NCBI RefSeq assembly: GCF_040932485.1
Contig: NZ_JBFRBH010000001.1
Coordinates: 3,584,212 to 3,648,211, forward strand
Source: Gymnodinialimonas sp. 202GB13-11
Lineage (GTDB): Bacteria; Pseudomonadota; Alphaproteobacteria; Rhodobacterales; Rhodobacteraceae
DNA: 64,000 bases
Reading direction: 5' to 3'
Positions 44,588 through 53,673 of the stretch are shown here, piece by piece. Each line of letters starts with the position of its first letter. The first letter of the stretch is position 1. The translations under genes and the position numbers were made by a program. The notes below the pieces were generated by a model, which made no database searches, was not told the DNA's origin, and was given only the letters and a program-made list of their open reading frames with translations.

Positions 44588-45172
44588 ATGGTCTCGCCAC
44601 TCTCAATTGTCGTCGTCGAAGAAGATCGGGATCGCGCCATTTCTATCGTTGATGGGCTAAGATCCAGCGGCGAATACGACGTACATCTGATCGGCAACGT
44701 GTCTGGCCTGGCGCGCAAGATTGCAGGCTTTCAACCTGACGTCGTTCTCATCGACATTGATAACCCAACCCGCGACATGTTGGAGGAACTGACCCTCGCA
44801 TCCGGGCCATTGGACCGCCCGGTTGCAATGTTCGTCTCGGGCGCAGCGGGTGCCTTGGCGCGGACCGCCGTAGAAGCAGGGGTTTCGGCCTATGTGGTCG
44901 ACGGTTTGCAGCCAGATCGCCTTAAACCAGTTTTGGACGCGGCGATCACGCGCTTTCAGATGATGCGCCAGATGCGGACGGAGTTGGACGAAACCCGTCG
45001 CGCGTTAGAGGAGCGAAAAGTGATCGACCGCGCCAAGGGCTTGTTGATGAAGGCCAAAGGCATTGGCGAGGATCGGGCCTATGCAACCCTGAGAAAGGCC
45101 GCGATGGATCAAGGTCGCAGGGTCATTGACGTTGCCGAGGCATTGGTGACAGCGGCAGGCTTGTTGAAATGA
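44588..45172 (+). CDS. nasT: NasT-type ANTAR antiterminator response regulator (194 aa)
   Basis: The N-terminal receiver-like domain is visible with LSIVVVEEDRDRA and VVLIDIDNPTRDM (a pseudo-phosphoacceptor region). The C-terminal ANTAR RNA-binding domain lies at about 135-194 (ERKVIDRAKGLLMKAKGIGEDRAYATLRKAAMDQGR in consecutive parts). NasT binds leader RNA and prevents termination of nitrate genes when released by NasS. I choose the ATG at 44588; a TTG at 44573 is possible. Its stop overlaps nasS by 4 nt. Confidence 0.92.
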   Translation: MVSPLSIVVVEEDRDRAISIVDGLRSSGEYDVHLIGNVSGLARKIAGFQPDVVLIDIDNPTRDMLEELTLASGPLDRPVAMFVSGAAGALARTAVEAGVSAYVVDGLQPDRLKPVLDAAITRFQMMRQMRTELDETRRALEERKVIDRAKGLLMKAKGIGEDRAYATLRKAAMDQGRRVIDVAEALVTAAGLLK

Positions 45173-46341
45173 AGCTTGTTTCGCTGCCCGTTGCTTATAT
45201 GCCGCTCGTGGACGCAGCCCCCCTCATCGTAGCCCAAGAACTGGGTTTTGCGGAGGCTGAGGGACTGTCGCTTGACCTTGTTGCGGCCCCGTCGTGGTCA
45301 TCAGTTCGCGATATGCTCGCTTTTGGTCGGGTCGACGCGGCGCATCTGCTGTCACCGATACCTGTGGCGATGGCCCTTGGCCTCGGTGGCGTAAGCGCAA
45401 AGGTGCATGCGGTCTCGGTCCTGTCAGTTAATGGCAATGTTATCGGAGTCAGCCGCGCGCTTGAAACGCGGCTGCGCGAGATGGGTCACCCTTTCGATTT
45501 TGACGACGCCGCAGCTGCCGGTGCCGCGTTAGCGGCTGTGGCAGGTGACGGACTAACCATCGGTGTACCGTTTCCCTTTTCGATGCATGTCGAATTGCTA
45601 GAGGTTTGGGCGTCAGCAACGCCACTGGCAGATGTCGAAATCGATATCCGGACCGTCCCACCGCCGCTTATGGCGCAAGCCCTGGCCGACGGCGAAATCG
45701 ATGCCTTCGCCGTTGGAGAGCCTTGGGGATCAGTAGCAGTTGAAAAAGATGTTGGCGCGCTTCTTATACCAGGGACAGCGATCTGGGCCTTCGCGCCCGA
45801 GAAGGTTCTCGCGACGCGCGCCGAATGGGCCGACACCGAACCACATCTTCTGGGGCGTCTCATGCGTTCGGTTTATCGGGCCGGGCGTTGGCTGGCACGA
45901 GAGGATAGCAGAACAACTGCGGCCGAATTGCTATCGCGCAGACAATGGCTGGATGTGCCGTCTGAGCTGATCGATCGGGCGCTCTCTGGGCATTTGACGA
46001 TTTCACCAAGCGGTGACGTGCGCGAGATCGAGAACTTTCTCGAGTTCCACAATGGTGCGGCCAGTTTCCCGTGGCGAAGCCAAGCGAAATGGATTGCGCG
46101 TCAGATTTGCAGCCGCACAAACATGGATTTCGCGGCCACAACCGAGCGGGCCGGCGCTGTTTTTCGCAGTGATCTGTTTCGCGCAGCCATGGGAGAGACC
46201 GAAGCAGACCTTCCGGGCGCATCGGAAAAAGTGGAAGGCTCCATCACCCACCAAACTGCGGTGGCGTCGGCGGCGGGGCGGGTGGTTTTGGAGAGGAATG
46301 TGTTTCTGGATGGTCGGATATTTGATCCATCTGAGAAATAG
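45169..46341 (+). CDS. nasS: NasS-type nitrate sensor (390 aa)
   Basis: This is a NrtA/CmpA-like nitrate-binding protein without a signal peptide: it starts KLVSLPVAYMPLVDAAPLIVAQELGFAEAEG in consecutive parts. NasS is cytoplasmic and holds NasT inactive until nitrate or nitrite binds. Its pairing with nasT, and a terminator hairpin just downstream, strongly support this role over a transport role. Confidence 0.9.
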   Translation: MKLVSLPVAYMPLVDAAPLIVAQELGFAEAEGLSLDLVAAPSWSSVRDMLAFGRVDAAHLLSPIPVAMALGLGGVSAKVHAVSVLSVNGNVIGVSRALETRLREMGHPFDFDDAAAAGAALAAVAGDGLTIGVPFPFSMHVELLEVWASATPLADVEIDIRTVPPPLMAQALADGEIDAFAVGEPWGSVAVEKDVGALLIPGTAIWAFAPEKVLATRAEWADTEPHLLGRLMRSVYRAGRWLAREDSRTTAAELLSRRQWLDVPSELIDRALSGHLTISPSGDVREIENFLEFHNGAASFPWRSQAKWIARQICSRTNMDFAATTERAGAVFRSDLFRAAMGETEADLPGASEKVEGSITHQTAVASAAGRVVLERNVFLDGRIFDPSEK

Positions 46342-46468
46342 TGCTGCTTTTTTGAGCGATGCCTCCAGCCAGATGCTGCTGTGCAGCAAAAATTGCAGGC
46401 GGCGCGCCGCAGAGCCTTGAACGACTCGGGGCCTGCTGGCACCAAATACTCATCTGGGGGCAATGGCG

Positions 46469-46499
46469 TCCCTGATCCGAATTCTCCCACTGACAGGGA
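46469..46499 (+). promoter_or_regulatory. Stem-loop in the nrtA leader, candidate NasT target
   Basis: TCCCTG and CAGGGA form a short dyad about 10 nt upstream of the terminator hairpin. NasT-type ANTAR proteins bind paired hairpins in such leaders; I could not confirm two canonical hexanucleotide loops by eye. Confidence 0.35.
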
Positions 46500-46508
46500 T
46501 ATCCGAGC

Positions 46509-46558
46509 AAAGCCGCTCGACTGTGTTGCCTTCCCGGCGACGTGGTCAGCGGCTTTTT
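46509..46558 (+). terminator. Leader terminator (attenuator) upstream of nrtA
   Basis: AAAGCCGCT (46509-46517) and AGCGGCTTT (46548-46556) form a perfect 9-bp stem followed by TTTTT. It lies 65 nt before the nrtA ATG, so transcription from upstream would stop here unless prevented, as expected for NasS/NasT antitermination. Confidence 0.7.
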
Positions 46559-46622
46559 GTCATTTTGTCCGACCGCTCTCCTCCCAAACCGAGGTCGGAT
46601 GCCAGCCAGGAGACACACACAT

Positions 46623-47981
46623 ATGAAACGTCTTATCGCTGCCCTTGCTGCAACAACCGCCCTTGCCGGGCCCCTTGCCGCGCAGGAACTTGAAATCGAC
46701 GAGCTGACCTTCGGCTTCATCAAGCTGACCGACATGGCGCCGCTCGCCGTTGCTTACGAGCTTGGCTACTTTGAGGACGAAGGCCTTTTCGTCACACTGG
46801 AGGCGCAGGCCAACTGGCGCGTGCTGCTGGACGGCGTCATCGATGGCACGCTCGACGGTGCACACATGCTGGCCGGTCAGCCGATCGCGGCCACGATCGG
46901 CTACGGCACGCAGGCCAATATCATCACGCCTTTCTCGATGGACCTGAACGGCAACGGCATCACCGTATCGAACGAGGTGTGGGAGCTGATGCGCCCGCAT
47001 ATCCCGTCGATGGATGATGGCCGCCCGGTCCACCCGATCAGCGCCGAAGCGCTTGTTCCGGTGGTTGAGCAATACCGCGACGAGGGCACGCGCTTTGACA
47101 TGGGCATGGTCTTCCCGGTGTCCACGCACAACTACGAAATCCGCTTCTGGCTAGCGGCCGGTGGCCTGAACCCGGGCTTCTACAGCCCTGACGACATTAC
47201 AGGAACCATCGACGCAGACGTTTTCCTGAGCGTTACACCACCGCCGCAAATGCCCGCCACATTGGAGGCTGGTACGATCTTCGGCTACGCGGTCGGTGAG
47301 CCGTGGAACCAGCAGGCCGTGCAGCGCGGCATCGGGGTGCCGGTGATCACCGATTACCAACTCTGGCCCAACAACCCCGAGAAGGTCTTTGGCATCACCG
47401 AAGAGTTCGCGGAAGAGAACCCCAACACCACCCGCGCCATCGTGCGCGCCCTGATCCGGGCCGGTATGTGGCTGGATGAAAACGACAATGCCAACCGCGA
47501 AGAGGCGGTGGAGATGCTGTCTTGGCCGGAATATGTGGGCGCGGATGCGGAAGTGATCGCGGCCTCGATGACCGGCACGTTCGAGTTCGAGCCCGGCGAT
47601 TTGCGCGAGATCCCCGACTTCAACGTCTTCTTCCGCTACTACGCGACCTATCCTTACTACTCGGATGCTGTCTGGTACCTGACCCAAATGCGCCGCTGGG
47701 GCCAGATCCCCGAAGCGATGCCGGATGAATGGTATCACGAGGTCGCGGCGCAAGTGTATCGCCCGGACATCTATCTGGAGGCCGCGCGGTCGCTGGTCGA
47801 CGACGGTCTGGCGCTTGAGGCCGACTTCCCGTGGGACACCGATGGGTTCCGCGAGCCCGTCTCCGAGATGATCGACGGCATCACCTATGATGGCCGCTAC
47901 CCCAACGCCTATATCGACGCCTTCCCCATCGGCCTGACCGGCGATGAAGTTGTGGTCGATGGCGCCGTGACCGGCGGCTGA
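46623..47981 (+). CDS. nrtA: Nitrate ABC transporter substrate-binding protein (452 aa)
   Basis: This is a periplasmic NrtA-type receptor. The signal peptide is [21 protein letters not shown]; the mature protein begins with [23 protein letters not shown] and contains the family stretch [25 protein letters not shown] in consecutive parts. I start at 46623, after the leader; longer frames run into the attenuator. It is the first gene of the transport and reduction operon. Confidence 0.92.
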   Translation: MKRLIAALAATTALAGPLAAQELEIDELTFGFIKLTDMAPLAVAYELGYFEDEGLFVTLEAQANWRVLLDGVIDGTLDGAHMLAGQPIAATIGYGTQANIITPFSMDLNGNGITVSNEVWELMRPHIPSMDDGRPVHPISAEALVPVVEQYRDEGTRFDMGMVFPVSTHNYEIRFWLAAGGLNPGFYSPDDITGTIDADVFLSVTPPPQMPATLEAGTIFGYAVGEPWNQQAVQRGIGVPVITDYQLWPNNPEKVFGITEEFAEENPNTTRAIVRALIRAGMWLDENDNANREEAVEMLSWPEYVGADAEVIAASMTGTFEFEPGDLREIPDFNVFFRYYATYPYYSDAVWYLTQMRRWGQIPEAMPDEWYHEVAAQVYRPDIYLEAARSLVDDGLALEADFPWDTDGFREPVSEMIDGITYDGRYPNAYIDAFPIGLTGDEVVVDGAVTGG

Positions 47982-47996
47982 CCACAAACAATGCTG

Positions 47997-48019
47997 CGGG
48001 TGCAAACACACTGCGCCCG
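47997..48019 (+). terminator. Intercistronic hairpin between nrtA and nrtB
   Basis: CGGGTGC and GCGCCCG form a 7-bp stem with one G-T pair and a 9-nt loop, 16 nt after the nrtA stop. It may raise receptor over membrane-subunit levels. No T tract follows. Confidence 0.4.
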
Positions 48020-48062
48020 TGGCACAGCCTAAAATTCAGGCGGCAAAACCGGCGTAATGAAC

Positions 48063-48091
48063 CTGTAGTTTTTCTGTAGTGCATCTGTAAC
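48063..48091. promoter_or_regulatory. Three 11-bp-spaced direct repeats, PHO-box-like, upstream of nrtB
   Basis: CTGTAGT, CTGTAGT and CTGTAAC are each separated by 4 nt, giving an exact 11-bp period. This is the layout of PhoB-type boxes (CTGTCAT-N4-CTGTCAT) and of other OmpR-class sites. They lie 64-92 nt upstream of nrtB. Confidence 0.45.
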
Positions 48092-48154
48092 TACACGCCC
48101 CCCACGCCGCCTTTTCCAGCCGCCCATGCTGCATTGCAGAAAAGGACGCGAGAG

Positions 48155-49228
48155 ATGACGACGGTAGACCCGAATTTCGACGCAGACCGTGAAGCGCGCC
48201 GCGAGCGCACCTTCACCCGGATCAACAAGGCCGATACGTGGTTCAAGGTTCTGGGTCTGGCGTGGATCACCCCGATGTTGCGGATCGCGGCCGGGGACAA
48301 TCCGAAGGCGCAGGGCGGGCAGATCTGGCGCCTGTTGGGTGTGCCGCTTCTGGCCATCGTGGGCTTCCTGACGCTGTGGGCGATGCTGGCACCGCAGGTT
48401 CAGACTTCGCTTGGCGCCATTCCCGGCCCCGCGCAGGTGTGGGAGCAGGTGGGCAACCTCAATGCGGACGCACAGCGTACCCGTGAACGGGCCGCCGACT
48501 TCTATGAGCGACAAGAGCAACGCAATGCCGACCGGATTGCAGCAGGTGAAGAGCCGCGCCCGATCCGCGAATTCACCGGCGCGCCGACCTACTACCAGCA
48601 GATCTGGACCTCGATCAAAACGGTGTTCTTCGGCTTTCTGATCGCCACGATCGTGGCCGTGCCGCTTGGCATCGCTGCGGGTCTTTCGGCCACGGCCAAT
48701 GCGGCGTTGAACCCGATTATCCAGGTCTTCAAACCGGTCAGCCCGCTGGCCTGGTTACCGATTGTGACGATTGTGGTCTCGGCCGTTTACACAACCGAGG
48801 ACGGCTGGTTCGAGCGGTCGTTCCTGGTGTCGGCGATCACCGTGACGCTCTGCTCGCTTTGGCCTACGCTGATCAACACAGCTTTGGGTGTGGCGAGCAT
48901 CGACAAGGACCTCGTGAACGTATCGAAGGTCTTGAAGATGGGGACGTGGACGAAGATCCAGAAGCTGGTCCTGCCCTCGGCCCTGCCGTTGATCTTCACC
49001 GGCCTGCGCCTGTCCCTTGGCGTTGGTTGGATGGTTCTGATCGCGGCGGAGATGCTGGCGCAGAACCCGGGCCTTGGCAAATTCGTATGGGATGAATTCC
49101 AGAACGGGTCGAGCCAGAGCCTTGCCAAGATCATGGTCGCGGTTCTGACCATTGGGATCATCGGCTTCCTGCTGGATCGCCTGATGTACACGATCCAGTC
49201 GCTTTTCACCTTCACCAACAACCGCTGA
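48155..49228 (+). CDS. nrtB: Nitrate ABC transporter permease (357 aa)
   Basis: This is the membrane permease of the nitrate ABC importer. It has a cytoplasmic N-terminal extension, then about six hydrophobic segments, with the EAA loop that contacts the ATPase visible in TLINTALGVASIDKDLVNVSKVLKMGTWTKIQKLVLPSALP (consecutive parts). AAGGA precedes the ATG at 48155; an upstream in-frame start lies 21 nt earlier. It follows nrtA and precedes the fused ATPase gene. Confidence 0.92.
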   Translation: MTTVDPNFDADREARRERTFTRINKADTWFKVLGLAWITPMLRIAAGDNPKAQGGQIWRLLGVPLLAIVGFLTLWAMLAPQVQTSLGAIPGPAQVWEQVGNLNADAQRTRERAADFYERQEQRNADRIAAGEEPRPIREFTGAPTYYQQIWTSIKTVFFGFLIATIVAVPLGIAAGLSATANAALNPIIQVFKPVSPLAWLPIVTIVVSAVYTTEDGWFERSFLVSAITVTLCSLWPTLINTALGVASIDKDLVNVSKVLKMGTWTKIQKLVLPSALPLIFTGLRLSLGVGWMVLIAAEMLAQNPGLGKFVWDEFQNGSSQSLAKIMVAVLTIGIIGFLLDRLMYTIQSLFTFTNNR

Positions 49229-49238
49229 GGTCAGGCTG

Positions 49239-50906
49239 ATGGCATTCCTTGAATTGAATAATGTGTCCAAGAGCTATGGCGAGACGCCGGTTCTGAAGGA
49301 CATCAACCTGAGCGTGGAAGAGGGGGAGTTTCTGGTGCTGCTGGGGTTTTCGGGCACCGGCAAGACCACCCTGATCAACCTGATGGCCGGGCTTGAGATG
49401 CCGACGAAAGGGGAGGTCACGTTCAAGGGTGAGCCGGTGGTCGAGCCGGGGCCGGAGCGCGGCGTAATCTTCCAGAATTATTCGCTGATGCCGTGGCTAA
49501 CGGTGAACGGGAATGTGGGCCTTGCGGTCGACACGATGTTTGCGGGTCTGTCGAAGGCGGAACGGGCTGCGAAGGTCGAGAAATACGTTGAGATGGTGAG
49601 GCTGGGCCACGCCGCCGGGCGGCGGCCTGCGGAACTGTCGGGCGGTATGCGGCAGCGCGTGAACGTGGCGCGGGCGCTGGCCATGGACCCCGAGATGCTT
49701 CTTCTCGATGAGCCGCTATCAGCGCTCGACGCCCTGACCCGGGGCAATCTTGCCGAAGAGATTGAGCGGATCTGGGAGGCGGACAAGAAGACCTGCGTCC
49801 TGATTACCAATGACGTGGATGAGGCGATCTTGTTGGCCGACCGGATCATTCCGCTGAACCCAGACGGCACGTTGGCGGACCCGATTGAAGTGGGCATTGC
49901 ACGGCCGCGGGATCGCTCGGCCATGAACAACGATGAGGTGTTCAAGCGTCTGCGGGCCGAGGTCACGACCTACCTGATGGATGTGGGGATCGAGGCGAAG
50001 GTCGAGGGATCTCGCGTGTTGCCCGATGTGACGCCGATCCATGGCGTGCCGGTGGCGGTGAAGAACGCGGCGCAGTCTGCGTTGGAGGAGCGGTATCTGG
50101 AGTTTTCCAAGGTCCACAAGGTTTACCCGACGCCGAAGGGGCCGCTGACCGTGGTGGAGGATTTCGATCTGAAGCTGCGGAAAGGCGAGTTCATCTCTTT
50201 GATCGGGCATTCGGGGTGCGGGAAGTCCACGGCTTTGACGATGGTGGCGGGGCTGAACGAGATCAGTAAGGGCGCGATCAAGCTGGATGGTGTTGCGGTA
50301 GAGGGGGCGGACCCCGAACGCGCCGTGGTGTTCCAGTCGCCGTCTTTGTTCCCTTGGCTGACGGCGCGTGAGAACTGCGCAATCGGGGTCGATAAGGTTT
50401 ACCCCAAGGCCAGCCGGGCCGAGCGGCAGGATGTGGTGGAATACTACTTGGAGCGGGTCGGGCTGGCCGATGCGATGGACAAGCAGGCCGCTGATCTGTC
50501 GAACGGGATGAAGCAGAGGGTTGGGATTGCGCGTGCGTTTGCGTTGAGCCCGAAGCTGCTGTTGCTGGACGAGCCGTTCGGGATGTTGGACAGCCTCACG
50601 CGGTGGGAGCTGCAAGAGGTTCTCATGGAAGTGTGGAGCCGGACCAAGGTGACCGCCATCTGCGTGACGCATGATGTGGATGAGGCGATCCTGCTGGCCG
50701 ACAGGGTGGTGATGATGACCAACGGGCCGCAGGCGACGATTGGGAAGATCACCGAGGTCGACCTGCCGCGTCCGAGGACGCGCAAGGCGCTTCTGGAGCA
50801 CCCGGATTACTACGCCTACCGGCAGGATGTGCTCGATTTCCTTGAGGAGTACGAGCATGGCGCGAAACCAAAGAAACCTGCGCCAACTGCGATTGCGGCG
50901 GAGTAG
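49239..50906 (+). CDS. nrtD: Fused nitrate ABC transporter ATPase (NrtC/NrtD type, two ABC domains, 555 aa)
   Basis: Two full ABC ATPase domains lie in one chain. The first (about 1-250) has Walker A GFSGTGKTT, signature LSGGMRQRV and Walker B LLLDEPLSALD, but its H-loop reads CVLITNDVDE with Asn in place of His. The second (about 285-530) has GHSGCGKST, LSNGMKQRV, LLLDEPFGMLD and a normal ITCVTHDVDE-like H-loop (ICVTHDVDE). So the ATPase pair is probably asymmetric. The single chain serves as both NBDs of the NrtABCD importer. Confidence 0.9.
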   Translation: MAFLELNNVSKSYGETPVLKDINLSVEEGEFLVLLGFSGTGKTTLINLMAGLEMPTKGEVTFKGEPVVEPGPERGVIFQNYSLMPWLTVNGNVGLAVDTMFAGLSKAERAAKVEKYVEMVRLGHAAGRRPAELSGGMRQRVNVARALAMDPEMLLLDEPLSALDALTRGNLAEEIERIWEADKKTCVLITNDVDEAILLADRIIPLNPDGTLADPIEVGIARPRDRSAMNNDEVFKRLRAEVTTYLMDVGIEAKVEGSRVLPDVTPIHGVPVAVKNAAQSALEERYLEFSKVHKVYPTPKGPLTVVEDFDLKLRKGEFISLIGHSGCGKSTALTMVAGLNEISKGAIKLDGVAVEGADPERAVVFQSPSLFPWLTARENCAIGVDKVYPKASRAERQDVVEYYLERVGLADAMDKQAADLSNGMKQRVGIARAFALSPKLLLLDEPFGMLDSLTRWELQEVLMEVWSRTKVTAICVTHDVDEAILLADRVVMMTNGPQATIGKITEVDLPRPRTRKALLEHPDYYAYRQDVLDFLEEYEHGAKPKKPAPTAIAAE

Positions 50907-50911
50907 CTGAC

Positions 50912-53347
50912 ATGGGCAAAGAGAGACTCGTAGTGATTGGGGCGGGCATGGCCTCAGGCCGTGTGCTGGAGCATCTGACAGAGGCCGCCCCGGACGCCTT
51001 CGACATCACGCTGTTCAACGCGGAGCCTCGGGGCAACTACAATCGCATCATGCTGTCGCCGGTGCTTGCGGGCGACCAGACCTACGCCGATATCGTGACC
51101 CATGATGAGGGTTGGTACGCAGAGCGGAGCATCGCCACGCGGTTCGGAGAGAAGGTGCTGGAGATCGACCGTGAGGCGAAGGTCGTTGTGGGCGAGAACG
51201 GCCATGTTCCCTACGACAAGCTGATCTTTGGGACTGGATCGAACCCGTTCATGATCCCGCTGCCTGGCCATGATCTGGAGGGGGTGATCGCCTACCGCGA
51301 TCTGGAAGATACGGAATGCATGATGGACCTCAAGGCCGGTCAGAAATGCGTCGTGATCGGTGGGGGGCTTTTGGGCCTTGAGGCTGCTGCGGGCATGGCC
51401 GCGCGAGGCGTTGATGTCACCGTCGTACATATCATGGGCCACCTGATGGAGCGGCAGTTGGATGAAGCGGCGGGTTACCTGCTGCGCAAGTCGCTGGAAG
51501 ATAAGGGCATCACGATCAAGCTTCAGGCGAACTCCAAGGAGATCGTGGGCGAAGACGGCAAAGTCTGCGCGTTGATGCTGGACGATGGCACGGAATTGCC
51601 CTGCGAGCTGCTGGTCATGGCGGTCGGCATCCGGCCCAACGTTGCACTGGCGCAAGCCGCGGGTCTCGCCGTGGGCAATGGCATCCATGTGGATGATCAG
51701 ATGTGCACCAGCGACGCGGATGTGTTTGCCGTGGGCGAGTGCGTGGAGCATCAGGGCGCGATCTTCGGCCTTGTCGCGCCGCTTTATGATCAGGCGAAGG
51801 TTCTGGCGCAGTCGCTTCTCGGTGAAGAGGCTGCGTTTGTGCAGAAGTCACTCAGCACCAAGCTGAAGGTGACGGGCTGCGACCTGTTCAGCGCCGGTGA
51901 CTTCGCGGATGGCGAGGGGCGCGAAGACATCGTTTTTCGCGACCCATCGCGCGGCGTCTACAAGCGACTTGTTATAGAAGAAAATAGGCTCGTCGGCGCG
52001 GTCATGTATGGCGACACGGCCGATGGCAGTTGGTACTTTGGCCTAATCCGCGATGGCACCGATATCGAAGAGATGCGGGAGACGCTGATCTTTGGCCCTG
52101 CCTATCAGGGGGGCGATACTGCGGACCCTCTCTCAGCCGTTGCAGCCTTGCCGCTTGATGCGGAGATCTGTGGCTGCAACGGCGTTTGCAAAGGGACCGT
52201 CGTTGAGGCGATTGAGGGCGGTGCAGGTGATCTGGGCGCGGTGCGCGCGACGACCAAGGCCAGCGCCTCCTGCGGGACCTGTACGGGGCTGGTGGAGCAG
52301 TTGTTGCAAGTCACGCTGGGCGATGACTTCGAAATGCCAACGGCGCAGCCGGTTTGCGGCTGCACCGATCACACGCACGAGGATGTGCGGCGGCTGATAA
52401 AGACGATGCCGCTGAAGTCGCAGGAGGCGGTCTGGCAAGAGCTTGGCTGGAGCACGCGCAACGGCTGCCATGTCTGCCGTCCGGCGATCAACTTCTACCT
52501 GCTGGCCGATTGGCCGCTGGATTATCAGGACGATCCGCAATCGCGGTTCATCAACGAGCGTAAGCACGCGAATATCCAGAAGGATGGGACGTTCAGCGTG
52601 GTGCCGCGCATGTGGGGTGGGATCACGAACCCGACCGAATTGCGCGCCATTGCCGATGCGGCTGACAAATACAAAGTGCCGACCGTGAAAGTGACGGGCG
52701 GGCAGCGCATCGACCTGCTGGGTGTGAAGGGCGAGGACCTGCCCGCCATCTGGGCTGATCTGAACAAGGCCGGGCTGGTCTCGGGCCATGCCTATTCCAA
52801 GGGGCTGCGCACGGTGAAGACCTGTGTGGGCACGGATCATTGCCGGTTCGGGACGCAGGATTCGACGGGTCTGGGCATCAAGTTGGAGCAAGCGCTCTGG
52901 GGGTCCTGGACGCCGCACAAGGTGAAGCTTGGCGTCTCGGGCTGCCCGCGCAATTGCGCGGAGGCGACGTGTAAGGATGTGGGCATCATCTGTGTCGATA
53001 GTGGTTATCAGGTGGGTGTTGCGGGTGCTGCCGGTATGGACGTGAAAGAAACCGAACGGCTGATCGACGTGGCCACCGAGGCCGAGGCCATCGACGTGAC
53101 CGTGGCGTTTGTTCAGCTCTACCGGGAGAACGCCAAGTACCTCGACCGGCCCTACAAATGGGTTGCGAAGGTGGGCCTCGACTGGGTGAAAGAGCGGATC
53201 AACGACCTGGACGAACGCGCGCGTTTGATCGAGGCGTTCGAGCTTTCGCAGTCGATCTATCGCAAGGATCCCTGGGCGGAACATGCCGCTGAGAAGGCAG
53301 AGCGCTATCAGCCGCTCGCTGACCTTACGCTGGAGGCGGCAGAATGA
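50912..53347 (+). CDS. nirB: Assimilatory nitrite reductase large subunit NirB (811 aa)
   Basis: NirB reduces nitrite to ammonium with NAD(P)H. Domain order is an N-terminal FAD/NAD oxidoreductase (VVIGAGMASGRVLEHL; GGGLLGLEAAAGMAARG), a BFD-like [2Fe-2S] region (CGCNGVCKGTVV and ASCGTCTGLVEQ, about 412-465), a nitrite/sulfite reductase ferredoxin half and the siroheme/[4Fe-4S] site (CVGTDHCRFG and LGVSGCPRNCAEATCKD). The siroheme comes from CysG, encoded downstream. It overlaps nirD by 4 nt. Confidence 0.96.
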   Translation: MGKERLVVIGAGMASGRVLEHLTEAAPDAFDITLFNAEPRGNYNRIMLSPVLAGDQTYADIVTHDEGWYAERSIATRFGEKVLEIDREAKVVVGENGHVPYDKLIFGTGSNPFMIPLPGHDLEGVIAYRDLEDTECMMDLKAGQKCVVIGGGLLGLEAAAGMAARGVDVTVVHIMGHLMERQLDEAAGYLLRKSLEDKGITIKLQANSKEIVGEDGKVCALMLDDGTELPCELLVMAVGIRPNVALAQAAGLAVGNGIHVDDQMCTSDADVFAVGECVEHQGAIFGLVAPLYDQAKVLAQSLLGEEAAFVQKSLSTKLKVTGCDLFSAGDFADGEGREDIVFRDPSRGVYKRLVIEENRLVGAVMYGDTADGSWYFGLIRDGTDIEEMRETLIFGPAYQGGDTADPLSAVAALPLDAEICGCNGVCKGTVVEAIEGGAGDLGAVRATTKASASCGTCTGLVEQLLQVTLGDDFEMPTAQPVCGCTDHTHEDVRRLIKTMPLKSQEAVWQELGWSTRNGCHVCRPAINFYLLADWPLDYQDDPQSRFINERKHANIQKDGTFSVVPRMWGGITNPTELRAIADAADKYKVPTVKVTGGQRIDLLGVKGEDLPAIWADLNKAGLVSGHAYSKGLRTVKTCVGTDHCRFGTQDSTGLGIKLEQALWGSWTPHKVKLGVSGCPRNCAEATCKDVGIICVDSGYQVGVAGAAGMDVKETERLIDVATEAEAIDVTVAFVQLYRENAKYLDRPYKWVAKVGLDWVKERINDLDERARLIEAFELSQSIYRKDPWAEHAAEKAERYQPLADLTLEAAE

Positions 53348-53673
53348 GCTGGATCGACATTGGATCAATCGATGATGTGCCACTCAGGGGCGCGCGCAAG
53401 TTGAAGACGCGGTTGGGCTGTGTCGCTGTGTTCCGTACGGACACGGAAGAAGTCTTCGCGGCCTCCAATACCTGCCCCCACAAGGGCGGGCCACTGGCCG
53501 AGGGGATCGTGCATGGGCAATCGGTAACCTGCCCGTTGCACAACTGGGTTTTTGATCTGAACACAGGGCAGGCGCAAGGTGAGGACGGGCAGATTGCCAC
53601 TTATCCCGTGCGGGTCGACGCCGGGCGCATCCTGATTGACGGGACGGCCTTGGCCGCACGGAGTGCCGCGTGA
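53344..53673 (+). CDS. nirD: Assimilatory nitrite reductase small subunit NirD (109 aa)
   Basis: NirD is a Rieske-type subunit of the NirBD complex: CPHKGGPLAEGIVHG followed by CPLHNWVFDLNTG. It overlaps nirB and nasA by 4 nt each. It is separate from the three Rieske fusions at 7530-13571. Confidence 0.94.
   Translation: MSWIDIGSIDDVPLRGARKLKTRLGCVAVFRTDTEEVFAASNTCPHKGGPLAEGIVHGQSVTCPLHNWVFDLNTGQAQGEDGQIATYPVRVDAGRILIDGTALAARSAA

Noticed and set aside
53344-53673. NirD as a fourth member of the Rieske fusion system
   Set aside because: It is a standard single-domain NirD between nirB and nasA and has its own partner.
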